From Sphaerolaimus hirsutus (lineage: Eukaryota > Nematoda > Chromadorea > Monhysterida > Sphaerolaimidae), in assembly GCA_964036195.1 (NCBI GenBank), contig OZ038456.1, positions 11,470,001-11,534,000 of the forward strand: DNA of 64,000 nt. Reading direction: 5' to 3'. A program made the translations under genes and the position numbers. The notes beneath the pieces are model-generated. The model was given only the letters and a program-made list of their open reading frames with translations. It was not told where the DNA came from and did no database searches. This document shows positions 21,875 through 33,974 of the stretch, piece by piece; position 1 is the stretch's first letter; each line of letters begins with the position of its first letter.

Positions 21875-22204
21875 ACCGTATTTGCTTGAATAGTACCCCC
21901 CCTTGAATAATTCCCCCCCTCGAATAATCCCCCCCTGTAAGACGAGTGAGGAAATAATAATCCCCCCCCTCGAATAATCCCCCCCTTGAAGAATTTGCTC
22001 AATTTATTGTGCCCAATTTAAACAAAAATGGCACGTTTTTGTGTGAATAAAGCAGATTTCATCAAATGAGTTGATAGAAACATGGTTGAAAATGTTGACG
22101 AAATAATAATTCCCCCCTCGAATAATTCCCCCCCCCCCTCGATTAGCTCAAAATAGTCTGACGAAATAATAATCCCCCAGGGGGATTATTCAAGCAAATA
22201 CGGT
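21875..22204. mobile_element. TA-flanked MITE, CCCCCTCGAATAATCCCC variant
   Basis: From ACCGTATTTGCTTGAATAG to GATTATTCAAGCAAATACGGT. The interior has blocks of CCCCCCTCGAATAATCCCCC. Confidence 0.8.
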
Positions 22205-22525
22205 ATTTAACACATTCACCTCTGTAATTTTTTGCCAGCGTTGCAAGTTTGGGTTTATGTTGATTGTTTTATGCCACATAAACAGCAAATCTTCATGTAT
22301 AACAATTGGAAAAATATTGATCGAAATGATGTTTATGAAAATGAAAATGTCAAATGATTTTATTCACAGCCCTTACATAATTGATTATCTATTTACAATG
22401 CACTGTATTTGCGTGAAATACCCTCGCGGGGGGGGGGGGGGCTATTATTTCCCCAGCTTGCTCAGACCTGGAGGTATTTTGAGGGGGGTTTATTCGAGGA
22501 AACATGGTAGGAAAGGGGAATAGAT

Positions 22526-22682
22526 ACCGTATTTTCCCAAAATACCCGCAGGGGGTTGATTTTTTTCGCAGTGAAAATTTTTCTGGGTGATTCGACTGAG
22601 GGGATATTTCAAGGGTGGGTAATTATTTTGACAAAATTTTTCGTAGTGTACATTTTGAGGAGGTACTTCGAGGAAATACAGT
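22526..22682. mobile_element. TA-flanked MITE, small copy
   Basis: From ACCGTATTTTCCCAAAATACC to GGTACTTCGAGGAAATACAGT. Confidence 0.7.
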
Positions 22683-24134
22683 AATGCAATTTCATAGAAG
22701 TTCTGATGAAATAATAAACCCGCTCTAATACCCCCCCCCCCCCGATAAGCCCCTTGGATTGGCTCCCTGGAAGTATATCCAGGAAGTATGGTATAAAATA
22801 TTGGCGATAAGATGAGTTTTGTGGCTTGTGTCACCATCAGAAAAATGGTAAAGCATGTTGCTCTTCTGTAAATGCTTCCATGGTGATATACAGGCTGGAA
22901 TGGTGAATTTTGTTGTTGGCGCCATTGTTTCTGGCGCCCTTTGGCGCCTGGCGCCATTTTTACAGATGGCGCCATGGCGCCATTGGTGCTACACACACTG
23001 GTTGACGCCGAAATTAGCGTCAACTCAGAGTCAAATGTAGTTAAGTATAACTATTTTTAATTTTTTACCTGTGTTGAAAAAGAAATCTTGAGAAGTCGAT
23101 TGATGTAGAATGAAATAAGGGGATTTTTTGGATACATATTGTAAATGGCTCAGAGTAAACTGAATTTTTTACCAGTTGACTCTGAGTTGACGCTAATTTT
23201 GGCGTCAACTAGTGTGTGGAGGGCCATTGGCGCCTGGCGCCATTTTCTGTGGCGCCCTTTGGAGCCCGGCGCCATATTTTTGAATGGCGCCATGGCGCCA
23301 TTGGCGCCTGGCGCCATTTTTCTTGGCGCTTTTCCATCACTAATAGTGATCAAACAAGGTATAAAAGGAGGTTGTTACTTTTGGGAGTGATGTTACACAC
23401 TGTGGAGGTACATGGAAGCACATTACCTGAATAACCCATGGTAGCACATAGAAATGGATGCTTTGATACTAAAAATACCACAAAACCAATGAAAACAACC
23501 ACCAATGTTAATTTGTGTGTGAAGTTGCGCACTTGCGCGCGAAAATTTTGCAAAATACCTAGTGCTTAGTACTAAAAATTTCGGCCAATGTTTTTTAGAC
23601 GTTTCGTTCGGACATCATGTTTTTTTAAACGTTTTTTTAAATAAAAAACGTTTGAAAAAAACATCGGCCAACCCTCAGCGTGCGGAACGCAGAGTATAAC
23701 AAGTTTCATTTTTTTTTTCACCGATTCTGCACTCACACTCATTCACAGTGGTAATTGCCATATTTTTCTGTCTATCTTCTTGTTAGCCTTTCAGCTGCTT
23801 ATTAGCTTGTTTTCCGTTATTTATCACATGTTTTTTGCTATTCTTCAACCAATTTCATGGTGCTTTTGTTGTATATAGACCCTGTTTCATTACGTTGATT
23901 AGTAACGATGGCAAACCTCCTAGAAAAAGTGTCTTTTCTAAAATCACGAAATTCGAATTTCTAATGGAAACCAAAAATATTTTTCGAACTTATTTACACT
24001 TTTTTTCGATTTCCCCCACCCCTAAATTATCGCATTTTTGAATTTTTCTTCTGAGTTTCGAGTACTTCTTCGTGTAGTGTGTGTGGCATTTAAACTGTTA
24101 GCTCAACCAAATCTGCACATTTTTGTTCTTACTT

Positions 24135-24692
24135 CAATGATGGCAATAACACATACTGAATACAGAAACCATTGAGTTTCTGTGATTTTGTTTTACACAG
24201 TAACACGGAAACTCTACAAATTTGTGAAAATAAAAATTGAAATGAGTTTTTTTTTTGGAGAACACGGAAACGCAGAAACACAAAACGTTTTTTTCATAAA
24301 GTGTCAATGCAACAGTTTGATGAGAAAACCTGCACCTTTTGATTTAAACACTGAATTTAAAAAACTCTAGTTTTCACCAAAACACAGAAATAGAGACAGG
24401 CTGCTCAATTTTTTGCAGAGAAACCCTAGACACCAGTGCCAGTTCCGCAAATTGAGAAGTGAGAAGTAAAATGGCAAATGCGAAGTGAAATGGCAAGTAC
24501 ATTGGCAAAAGTGAAGTAAAAAATAACAATAAAAAGTAATTTCCCTTCGCTTTTGCCAATTTCCTTCTCAATTCACTTCTCAATTCACTTCGCATTTGCC
24601 TTTTTACTTCACTTCTTGATTTGCAGAACTTCTCTCTATTCAATTTTGAAAAACTCAGAAAGTGTTTTTTAAAGAAAACTTACCCACCGTTG
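24135..24692. repeat. Old CAACGATGG-type element copy
   Basis: Left CAATGATGGCAATAACAC with a GAGAACACGGAAACGC block, right ACTTACCCACCGTTG. The layout matches 42,762-43,536 and 34,864-36,069, but the flanks do not show a duplication. It contains the 24,431-24,628 foldback. Confidence 0.5.
24431..24628. repeat. Foldback, CCAGTTCCGCAAATTGAGAAG arms
   Basis: Arms AGTTCCGCAAATTGAGAAG and CTTGATTTGCAGAACT with inner AAATGGCAAATGCGAAGTGA mirrored. Same family as 452-1,151 but with no minisatellite. Confidence 0.75.
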
Positions 24693-24699
24693 CCACCGC

Positions 24700-25060
24700 T
24701 ACATATTTGTGTGAAATTGATGTTTTGAATTGCGTCTCTACATTTTTAACTAAAAATACCGTAAAATTTGTTAAATACATTTTAAAGTATTTTTTCTAGT
24801 GGTGAAAAAAATTGACAACTCTAAAAAATTTGAAAATTCCTTGTCGAATTTTTCCCGCAACCGTAGATATGTAGATAGATTAGATTAGTGAACGAATAGA
24901 AATTGAACAATATATTTCAAGATAAATAAAAAGATACATAAAATTCTGTCAAAAATAGAGAATGATGAACCTTGATGGACATTTTGATAGACTCTGTTAA
25001 CGCATGAATTGCGTTTAACATATTCACATTGGTTCGCATGTCCAGTTATGATATGCTGCG
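24700..25060. other. Unassigned spacer
   Basis: AT-rich, nothing supported. Confidence 0.4.
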
Positions 25061-25071
25061 ATAGTACAAAT

Positions 25072-26321
25072 TAGCGATGTAACGGCGCCATTGTGGCCAC
25101 GCCACAATACAGCAAACAATTGGTGTGTGATGTGTTGTGAAGGAGTTGTCTTCATGGCGACACTTCCCGACGCTGTGAAGAGCTGGAAATTTGTCGTGAA
25201 GACACTTCACATCATAGACGTGCGTCACCACCGCTGCACAAATGTTTTGTGAAGTGTCTTAAATTCGTCAGCGTCGGGAAGCGCGTTTCACGAAATTTTG
25301 GGCGTCGTGAATGATAGATGAAGTGTTTGGAAGACACTTCACCAAAAATTTCGCATTGTGTGGTGAAGTGTGTGGAAGTGTCCTCACACAGGCCGCTTCA
25401 CGCACATCCAGCCCGCTTTCACTCGCTTCACGAACCTATTTTTTTGCTGTGTCCAGTGTACAATGATCGTATGCTATGTGTTTTAGTTTTTAAATTTTAA
25501 ACTTTCATTAATTTAAATTCAAATTTTAATAAAATAAAATCATTCAACCGAGTTGATTGATTTGAATTTGAATTAAATTTCTGTGATCACCGAAGTCTCG
25601 GACCTAAATTGCAAAGTGTTGGCTCTGCCTCTGTGCAGACTAGTTTTCAACTGAAGTTTTGAAAACTCATAAATCTATTGACCTAGTTTCCTAGAATGAG
25701 TCAATTTCAATCTCCGTCAATTGTAGTTGACGGTCACCTCATTCCAGAGAACTCCATTACGTTCAAAGCTAATTTACGAGTTTTCAAAGACTTGGTTGAA
25801 AACTAGCGTGGGCAGGTGCTTTTTCGCTTAAATATAGATTTCGGAAGGGGGCTCCAGGGGATAGTAGCCAAATATTTTGCTTCAAAATAAATATATAGGT
25901 AGATATAAATATAACTTGCTGATTTGATTAGGTGCCCCTCTCCAGGCCCCCCCCCCCATTTGAGACTATCGCCTCTGTGAAGACACTGCCACACGCTTCC
26001 ACACGCTTCACGAGATTTTTGGTGAAGTGTCTTCCACACACTTCACCTAGCTTCACGACGGTCAAAATTTCGTTAAGCGCGCTTCCCGTAGCTGACTCAG
26101 TGAAGACACTTCACAAACATTGTGCAGCATCGTTGACGCACGTCTGTGATGTGAAGTGTCATCACGTTCAGCTTCGTGAAGCGCCGGGAAGCGGCGACAA
26201 GCTTCGTGAAGCGTCGGGAAGTGTTTCCGTGAAGACACTTCAAGACGCTTCACGACGCATCAAACACACATTTTTTGCTGTGAATGCTTGGCGCCACATT
26301 TTTATCGCTTTTCCATCACTA
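25072..26321. repeat. GTGAAGTGTCTTC array region
   Basis: Two blocks (25,130-25,450 and 25,970-26,290) are dense in TGAAGTGT, GACACTTCAC and TTCACGAA motifs in both orientations, and end in TTTTTTTGCTGTG. The outer ends are TAGCGATGTAACGGCGCC and GCTTTTCCATCACTA, but no flanking duplication matches, so it may be a composite. A GTTTTCAAC foldback (25,624-25,818) lies between the blocks. Related arrays: 45,913-46,320 and 47,822-48,120. Confidence 0.6.
25624..25818. repeat. GTTTTCAAC foldback
   Basis: GCAGACTAGTTTTCAACTGA plus AGTTTTGAAAACTCATAAATC is mirrored by GAGTTTTCAAAGACTTGGTT plus GAAAACTAGCGTGGGC. The centre has GTCAACTGTAGTTGACGG-like sequence. Family copies: 36,838-37,032, 37,260-37,468, 38,276-38,480, 46,972-47,170 and 48,524-48,722. 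Confidence 0.7.
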
Positions 26322-26649
26322 GTGGGAAGCAAAAGCTCGGCCAGCTGTCAATGAAAGCGTATGCAAATAACGCTGGAAGATTTGATTGGATTTCCATGTG
26401 AAAATGTTTTCTGATGCGTGTATTTTTAATATTGAGTGCTTCTGTTTTTGTGTCTCAGTTTGTGGTATTATAAAATTGAAAATAATGGTATATGATTTTT
26501 GTGGAAATTGTTTAGAAACTGCTTAGAAATTGTTTTGAGTGTGAAATGGGGAGATTTTAATATTCCTGGACTGGAGTACTTTTTTTTTAAAGTGGAGCCA
26601 TTGAAAAATATGCTTTTTTCATCCATACTCAGGATTTTGCTCTTTTTAT

Positions 26650-26930
26650 GTTTTGTTTATACCTGATGAACCGCATGGTATGCGACCAAAATTACTTATC
26701 ACCCAGTCAATAACCCCCAACGCGATACTTATGTTCGCAATTCCACGAAAGAAAATAATTAAAAAGACAGAGTCTAGTACAGCCAAAGTACATAAGTTTC
26801 GTGGCTTCAATCGTAAGCCTAAGCTTCTTTGTGGAACAATGTTTCTTTTAATTATTGTGACGTCATAATGTAGTGTTTCATCCAAAAGAATACATGGCAT
26901 GCGGTCTGCCGAGTATATTCTAAAGATTTT
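26650..26930. repeat. CGGCGGACCGC-family foldback
   Basis: Left GAACCGCATGGTATGCGACC plus AAAATTACTTATC, right GGCATGCGGTCTGCCGAGTAT. The central inverted parts carry GAAGCCACGAAACT-like sequence. Open frames on both strands arise from the palindrome. Confidence 0.6.
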
Positions 26931-26989
26931 TAATTGGTTGTGTGTATAAATAGTTAACTGATATTTTATATCCAAATAGAGTATTCAAA

Positions 26990-27195
26990 TGCAACGGAGG
27001 CAGTGCACCGCGCGATTTGCCTATAGTGTTCAAACGGGATAGACATTTCAAGATCGGGAATTGTTTTCTGTGTTTTCGGGATCGGTACTTGTTTCCTGTG
27101 TTTTCGGGATCGGGATTGGTTTTCTGTGTTTTCAGGATCGGGATTGCTTTTATATGTTTGCGGGCCCGGGAATCGGGATCTCGGGGACCCTAGTC
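26990..27195. repeat. GGGATCGGGAAT array, hAT-like relic
   Basis: Four units of TTTTCTGTGTTTTCGGGATC type end at CTCGGGGACCCTA, a tip of the TAGGGT class. The left tip is lost or degraded. Confidence 0.5.
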
Positions 27196-27199
27196 GCCT

Positions 27200-28840
27200 C
27201 TGCAAACTATTTGACTAGTTTGCGGATGTAAACAAAACATACTGATTAGTTAAAGAACTCACGAAGGAATCACTAGTTCAAATTAGGTAGTTTGAAGAGC
27301 TTAGAAAAAATGGAAAATATGTTTAAATTTCTAAGTAATTTTTTTTTTTTTTTAGTTAAGTTTAAATGATTTCCTAAAATAAAGTTGAATTTCGAATTTT
27401 TCTAAAAATAGCTGTCGAATTTAAAAAAAATCCTTTTAAGGTTATCCACTAAATTATAGCATTTTTGTATTCTTCTGCTAATTTTTGAATATATCCTCGT
27501 GTTTTGCAGCCTTGCAAGATGTTACCGCAGACACATTTTCACAGTTTATGTTCTTCCGCTATGAATAGGTCCATGAGAAATTTATGTTTTGAATTTTGTT
27601 TTTGCACTTTGAATGCATTGTAGCCAAAAATAATGAAAAAGTTCGAAAATTCAAAAAATATTCTCAAATTCTCTAATTTTTATGGAGAAATTTAGATTTT
27701 TCAGTTTGTTTTGTGTGGGTAAAATAAATATTCAGAAACGTTTTCGAATTTCCGAATTTTTGTTTGCCATCGTGAAGGGTGACACATTTAATCAGGCATT
27801 TTTTCCGGATTTCCGGTGAAAATTATTAATATTAGCATTCATTTATAAATATACGGTTTTTGCTCGAATAATTCACCAGACTTTTTGAGGAGGGATCTAT
27901 TCAAGGGGGGATTATTATTTCGAAAAGCTTCGAAATTTTCAAGCTCTAACTGTTTCTATCAGCTGATTTCGTGAAATACATTGATTTACTGTATTTCCTA
28001 GAATTATCCCCCGTGGGGTTTATTTTTTCAGAGTGAAATTTTTTTCGCGGGGGTGGGGGTTAAACGAGCGGGGGTATTTCGAGGGTGGGTTAATTATTTC
28101 GCAAATTTTTTTTTGAAATCTCAGTACGAAATTGTTGTTTGTAACGTACACAGACGTCGAAAAATGCAACGAAAAACGTCATGTATAAGACTCTATAGAC
28201 TTATATAAGTATGTAGACGGTATAAACCCAGTTCTAACATAACACAGTCTGTTTTTAAGACATGTTAGTCATGTTTTTAATGTGTGTTCTGCGTTTGCCG
28301 GATCACAAACCGCAGCTTTGTCATTTAAGTTCTCTATACACTATATTTAGGGGGGGGGATTTCAAGGGGGAGTTATAAATTCATAGTGTCCATTTTGAGG
28401 GGGTATTTCATGGAAATATTTATATGGGTATGCCATTTTTGTTCAAATTGGACCTAAAAGTTTATCATATGTCCAAAAGGGGGAATTATTCAAGGGGGCA
28501 TTATTTTCCTCAGTCGTCTGACAGGGGGTTTATTCTTGGGGAAACATTCAAGCGAATACGATAACTGTTGTGCACTGCACGTAGTCAACGCGTATGTACT
28601 ACGTAAATATATTGTTAAAGGAGGTGATTGAAGGTGATGGCAATACCCACATTTATTATTTCGCCAGCAAATTTTGAAGGGGGTTAATTCGAGGGGGCTT
28701 ATCTATTCATGGGGGGGTTTATTATTTCGTCAGAAAATTTCGTGAAGGATCGTAGAATAGGCCGAAACATACCAAAATGCCAATAAATGAGACCAAACAG
28801 GATATATTTGGACATATTTATGTGGGATATATCTACACAA
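27200..28840. other. AT-rich stretch with MITE halves
   Basis: No gene supported. Isolated arms of the TA-flanked MITE occur near 27,855-27,930, 27,990-28,110, 28,345-28,420, 28,475-28,560 and 28,645-28,740; some may pair into larger nested copies but I could not assign partners safely. Confidence 0.5.
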
Positions 28841-29215
28841 CATAGTTGTTAAAACGTATTTACGTTTACTCGACTTTTACGGATACTCGAGTACGTTTAT
28901 ACATTTATACGAGTACGTAAATACGTTTACGTTTCCTACCGAAAAAAATACCGGTGGTCAGTTACTCGCGTACTTTTTGAAAGCGAGTAACGAAAACGTA
29001 AATTCACGGGGTCTCCGCAGTGTTAAAACTTTGCATTTGGCAGCGGATCGGCTGGAGCGCGGGCAGCCTAAGAGACATTGTCGGAATGATTTTTAGTATA
29101 GTCCAAACGCAAGTTAAAAATACTTGACGTTTTCTGTACTCAGGGGTGAGTAAAAAATAAATACTTTACGTTTACGTCTACTTTTTGATAAAGTTCAGTA
29201 CTTTTAACAACTCTG
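28841..29215. mobile_element. hAT-type element, CATAGTTGTTAAAACG tips, TSD CTACACAA
   Basis: Starts CATAGTTGTTAAAACG and ends CTTTTAACAACTCTG. The perfect duplication CTACACAA is at 28,833-28,840 and 29,216-29,223. Arrays of TACGTTTACTCG / GAGTACGTAAATACG type run from both ends. 375 bp, no coding frame. Confidence 0.93.
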
Positions 29216-29391
29216 CTACACAAACTAGAATATGTGTAGCTGCGATGCAATTTGGCAGCAATTAATACATTCTGTACATTATTTGAGACGGGAGGTATTT
29301 CGAGGGGGGTATTTTTTCCTCAGGTCGCTCAGAACTGGGGGTATTTCGAGGTAGGGGTCAATTCAAGGGGGGGATCATTGGCCCCACACAC

Positions 29392-29552
29392 GCTAGTTGA
29401 CATCGACACCAAATGTCAACTGGTTCCGTTCCTAATTCAAAGATTGCGTTTGAACGACGTTCGTCCACTCGTCAGCAAGCTTTGAATCGGGATCGGCACC
29501 AGTTGACATTTGGTGTCGATGTCAACTAGCGTGTGGGGGCCCATTCGAGGAA
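29392..29552. repeat. GTTGACATCGACACC foldback
   Basis: GGCCCCACACACGCTAGTTG plus ACATCGACACCAAATGTCAACTGG is mirrored by CCAGTTGACATTTGGTGTCG plus ATGTCAACTAGCGTGTGGGGGCC. It is inserted in a TA-flanked MITE ending at 29,559. The near-perfect arms suggest a recent copy. Confidence 0.8.
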
Positions 29553-29799
29553 ATACGGTATGAATGTGCATATGAACGCGTATGTATTTGCATTGTATGT
29601 AATATTCACGTACTCTGTGTCAGTGTGTATAAGAGATAATTGCTGTATGTCAGCTTATATGGTCTCAACTTGTTCCAGTTGCAGTTAGGGAACTCTCACA
29701 CAATGCGCTGGTGCAAATAAAAGCATTATTGCATGTGAGTGAGTGGGGGTTGCACTGGGGCACTTGTCACGCGGGTTTGCCGTTGCATTTGTCCGTTGC

Positions 29800-29935
29800 C
29801 AGTCCCGCACCCTGTAAGATGTCCATGTCATGCAGAGTGTATACAGTCATGCAAATGCCCTGGAAAACAGCAAGCATATTATGTTTCACACTGGCATGAC
29901 ATTTGACATTTTACAGGGTTTGGAACATCACCCCA
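29800..29935. repeat. TGTCA foldback, copy 4
   Basis: Starts CAGTCCCGCACCCTGTAAG, and its right arm is TGGCATGACATTTGACATTT plus TACAGGGTTTGG. The left flank is locally GC-rich but shows no clear exon. Confidence 0.7.
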
Positions 29936-29939
29936 AGCC

Positions 29940-31100
29940 TTGGTAATCGGTAGGGGAGAGTTCTAGGCTTGAAGGAAATATTTGCCCATGTCAATATTCA
30001 AAGCTTTTTACAATATTTATATACCATTTTAATACCAAAATATCCTCAACCTGAAACCTTAAATACTCAAACCTAATCTCAAATGACTCATATCATATCA
30101 CATAATATAAAAAGCCCCCCCCCATAAACTTGTCTGTGCGGGTGTGTAGTGTGTTATGTCGGAATGAAATTGGTTTGTATTTGCATGTGCACTGGAAATG
30201 TCTGTGTCATCTAAGCTTCCGTGTTATTTAGGAGAAAATGTGAATAAAGCATGGTTTATAAATAAAACATACATTTATGAAGTATTCAGCCAATTTTGGC
30301 TTTATTACGTATTTTTGACAAGTTTTTGACGTATTTTCAGTTCTCAAGTGTCAAAAACTGTCAAGTGTCATGTCAAGTAAAGTTCTTGTAAAGGTGGATA
30401 TTCAAGTGGTAAGAAATTCTGAACTGTAATTGTCAACTGATCAATGTTTGCCTGATACGATTTGATCAAATCTATGTCAATATCGATATCAACTTTGAGA
30501 AAAATATTGGATGTTAAATATGTATATACACTAGCGTGCTGAATAGTTGGGACTGTGCGTGCTGTATGATAAACATTGCCAAAATTTCAAAACGTTGAAT
30601 GTGCACAATGTTTGGATATCATTGGTGGGTACTGTGTGCTGTTGGCTACATGTGCCCGGATGACCACCCCTCAAGTTTGTATGTGCATATATTCTTAGTG
30701 CAGTAACTCAATTCACTCAGTTTCGTTGTGTTTCATAAGAGTTGGGACTTTTCTTGTTTTGGCCTAGTATCGTATTTTTTAGACTGTATCCAACACCTAC
30801 ATTCATTTTTAAACAAAATGTCCAATATGGCAACTGCCTGCCTGTGTTGCTGAGCTGAGCAGCAAGGAACATTCTAAGCATGAACAGCAAATGGTTATGC
30901 ATGGGGTAATGTGGCATGTATTTAATTCAGCCACAGTTTTGCAGCCATTGCCAGCCACTCAGAAATGGAGGTAGGTATACTAGTCTGTGTGGCTATTTGG
31001 TGTGTAAATTTGAGATTTTGTCTTTGCTCTATTGATGAGAAAACTTGGCTCAACTCTGAATATGAATTGTGCAAGTATTTTGTAAGGGAAAAAAGATGGA
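29940..31100. other. Unassigned spacer
   Basis: No gene or repeat boundary supported. A short TGTCAAAAACTGTCAAGTGTC run lies at about 30,345-30,375. Confidence 0.4.
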
Positions 31101-31109
31101 AGTTTGAAC

Positions 31110-31765
31110 TGCTATAACTTTTGATTCGAAAGAGATATTGAAATAATTTTTGTTGCATATTAATTCTGGCTGTCTAAAGTATATGATAGCATGCTCAAAA
31201 AATTTAAAAGTTGGAAATCATATCAGTTAAATCAGCATAAAGAATTTTGACATCACGGATAAGTTTGAAGTGCTATACCTTTTGATTGGAGAGAGATATT
31301 TCGCTCATTTTTGTTTTATGTTTATTCTCAATGTTCAAAGTATATGATAGCATGTTCACAAAATTTATTTTCGTGTTTAAAAACGGGGTCAAATTGGCAT
31401 ACGGAATTTAGACATCGCTAATCCGACAACAAAAATGGCATCTTCGGGTTTGGCGGATCATTTTAAGTGTTGAACGAGCCAAATCAGCCCAGAAATGGGT
31501 GAGTTTTCAAGCTTCAAATTCAATCATGCAGATTGGCCATTTTTGCATTTTTATCGAACACCTTTTTATAGACCCCCCTTATCTTGGGCATGGGGGATCA
31601 TTTGAGCAAACGAAAATTTTCAGTCATAGCTCCGACCTCAAACCCCAACATACTCAAACAGCATTAAAATTTGGCAAAGGTTCAATGGAGAGGGAGGCAA
31701 TAAAAGTTTGATGGACCCGCGGCCCCCCATTTCACTATGGTGAAAAGTGCCAACTTTGCTGCACG
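31110..31765. repeat. Interspersed repeat, TATAACTTTTGATTCGAAAGAGA family (copy 2)
   Basis: Collinear with 20,710-21,200, including TATAGACCCCCCTTATCTTGG and GACCTCAAACC. It contains an internal partial duplication of the TATAACTTTTGATT block at about 31,110 and 31,270. Confidence 0.7.
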
Positions 31766-31987
31766 GTAGTGTATTTTGAAAATTCATATCATGCCATCCC
31801 GACTTATTAGACTGGTTTTGCTTGACTGGCACGTATAAAAAGTACCACTTCTATTGTATTCAAGATGAAGGATTATATGATATAAATAGGCTATCACATT
31901 TGCTCTTCTGCCGTCAGTCGTGCATTACTTTCTAAATTCTGTTTTATCGTGTGTTTTTCTCTGGTGACAAAGTGTTTATCAGTGCAG

Positions 31988-32477
31988 CAGAGTTGTTAAA
32001 AGTACTGAACTTTTTTGAAAGTAAACGTAAACATAAAATATTTATTTTTTACTCACAGGTGAGTACAGAAAACGTAAAGTATTTTTTTTTTACATTTATT
32101 CATGAGTAAACGTGAGTGAATTACTTTTGTCCCCGGAAAACGTAAAAGTGGGTATTTTTGAGAAATGTTGCCCCAATTTTCACTCAAAATAACTAATTTT
32201 TAAACTCTTTCGAACATCAAATTCAGTAGTTAATGTGTTTTTGCATATTATTATGCAATTTTGGATATTTTGTTCCTATTTTTAGCTTTTATTCCCCTTT
32301 TTTCATTTATGATTTGAAAAAGCCTATAAAAGGCCTGTTTGAAATACGTTTTCTGTACTCGCGTACTTCCAGTAAGTGAGTACCGGTATGTTTTTCGGGA
32401 ATAAACATAAACGTATTTTCGCAGTACTCGAGTATCCGTATTTATTGAGTAAACGTAAATACGTTTTAACAACTATG
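31988..32477. mobile_element. hAT-type element, CAGAGTTGTTAAAAG tips
   Basis: Starts CAGAGTTGTTAAAAGTACTG and ends ACGTTTTAACAACTATG, the same family as 28,841-29,215. The right flank is immediately another element (32,478-32,764), so the target duplication cannot be read. Confidence 0.8.
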
Positions 32478-32764
32478 CAGGGTTGGCAAAATCTCAACAA
32501 CAACAAAAATGGAAAATTGAAGAAAAAAATGAAATAAAATAAAATAAAACATGAATAAAATAAAAATAAAATACAATTTTTTTACAATTTTAGTAAAACG
32601 AATTTGACTAAAACCAATCCTGGATAGAAAAAAATAAAATAAAAAAATGGAAAATTGAATTTTAAAAAATAAAATGGAAAATTGAATAATAATATAAAAA
32701 AATACAATTAATATATAATTCTACTACAATTTTAGTAAAATGAATGTTTCTAAAACCAACCCTG
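32478..32764. mobile_element. hAT-type element, CAGGGTTGG tips, AAATAAAATAAAA arrays
   Basis: Starts CAGGGTTGGCAAAATCTC and ends AAAACCAACCCTG. The body is A-rich AATAAAATAAAA runs. A sister copy at 38,943-39,252 has a perfect duplication; this copy abuts the previous element and shows none. Confidence 0.75.
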
Positions 32765-33131
32765 CTTTAGTGCTTTTGGCGCCACACACACTGGATGTCA
32801 ACTCAAAGGTAGTTTCCATGTTAACTCGATTTTAGTTCAATCTAGATAGCAGGACAATTTTCTAGTGCGCGTGTTTCGTCTGGGTGTGGCAATGTGGAAA
32901 AGGATACAATATCGTCATGTGCATTTGAACCGCATTAGCGGGGGGGGGGTATAACTTGGGAACCGCTTGGCGAAAATTGCCCAAACTTGAATATGATATG
33001 CTTTCAGGTCGGGGCTAATTACAAGTCTGAGGACATTTTTCTACGACCCCCTCACCGGAAATAGCGTAGGTCTGAGCAAAACTAAACTTTTCGAATTTTT
33101 TGGGTCATTGGGTGTCGCCCATGGTCTTAAC

Positions 33132-33304
33132 TAGGGTTCAAACGGGACCAGTTTTCCGGACCGGGACCGGGACCAAAAATTTTCTAATGTCAGGACCGGG
33201 ACCGGGACTGGCTTTTTTATATTGTCGGGACCGGGACCGGGACCGCCTCAGTCCCGACTATTTGCCGAACCATGTACCGGGACCGCGGTCCCGTTTGAAC
33301 CCTA
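33132..33304. mobile_element. hAT-type element, TAGGGTTCAAACGGGACC tips, TSD GTCTTAAC
   Basis: A 173-bp element, TAGGGTTCAAACGGGACC ... GGTCCCGTTTGAACCCTA, with the perfect duplication GTCTTAAC at 33,124-33,131 and 33,305-33,312. Almost entirely GGGACCGGGACC arrays. A truncated relative begins at 36,184. Confidence 0.95.
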
Positions 33305-33599
33305 GTCTTAACGGGATTAACTTTTCGGGGATTGCGATTGGTATTCTTGTGAACTTTTGTGACTTTTGGATCGGGAAAGCTCCGAAATGAACTCCAAATA
33401 TGTTTGATCATTTCAAAAGTTGAATGGTAAAAAAGCGTAATGTTAAACGCCTAGTTTTCGGAACACATTGCATTGTATTTATATATAGCAAAATGTATGT
33501 CGGCTTTAACCAAATAGTACCATGATTTTTTCCACAACTTTCCAGAAAACTTTCTTAGAAAACTGTCCACCTGCCCATCGCAGAGACGATAAAATATTT

Positions 33600-33835
33600 A
33601 GGTTATAAACTCGGCGGACCGCATGCTATGCATTTTTCTAAAAATTGATAATAAATATAATAAAACGACGATAAATGATAAATAAATGACAATAAGATGA
33701 AAAAATTGTACGTCGGTTGATTCGATCCCGCCATTTTCTTGTTTGGTAGTAAATGCATAAGTATCCTGCTGGCGCGTTATCGACCAAGACATAAGTAATT
33801 TTGGGCGCACACTTTGCGGTCCGCTTAGTATTTAT
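33600..33835. repeat. CTCGGCGGACCGC foldback
   Basis: AACTCGGCGGACCGCATGC is mirrored by GCGGTCCGCTTAGT; the inner right arm holds AAGTATCCTGCTGGCGCGTT plus ATCGACCAAGACATAAGTAATTTTGGGCG. This is the best-preserved copy of the family. Confidence 0.7.
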
Positions 33836-33974
33836 ATATTTTAATCATAATCACTTCGGTTCGCACAAATATTCAGAAGTTGCCAAATATACTGCTTAGC
33901 TGGATTTGCTATTTACATATTATAAAACTATTTATTTTCCATTCTTTATTTTTTAACATTATTCTTATCTAACC

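Larger units (their letters stand above)
21649..23342. mobile_element. GGCGCC-array hAT-type element inserted in the previous one
   Basis: Tips TAGTGATGGAATGGCGCC and GGCGCTTTTCCATCACTA. The left flank AATAGTGT and right flank (A)ATAGTGAT agree with the paralogous empty site GGAATAGTGATGAAAC (reverse complement of about 7,638-7,653). Subterminal arrays of GGCGCCATGGCGCC lie at both ends. The interior includes two TA-flanked MITEs (21,875-22,204; 22,526-22,682) and a GTTGACGCCGAAATTAGCGTC foldback (22,985-23,230). Confidence 0.85.
21326..23676. mobile_element. hAT-type element, TAGGGTTGG tips, TSD AGCGTGCG, with nested insert
   Basis: Starts TAGGGTTGGAAAAAACG and ends ACATCGGCCAACCCTC (last base changed). 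The perfect duplication AGCGTGCG is at 21,318-21,325 and 23,677-23,684. Both ends carry T/A-rich ACGTTTTTT arrays. The body matches 7,289-7,906 but is opened by the 21,649-23,342 insertion. Confidence 0.92.

Noticed and set aside
21667..23434. Frames rich in MAPWRHWRLAPF and MALAPFNGAMAL
   Set aside because: Translations of GGCGCCATGGCGCC arrays; the same peptides appear at 47,443-47,647 and 53,690-55,027 in several frames on both strands.
26646..26975. 109-aa minus-strand frame and 71-aa plus-strand frame
   Set aside because: Both run through the inverted arms of a foldback repeat, and the peptides are partial mirrors of the same DNA.
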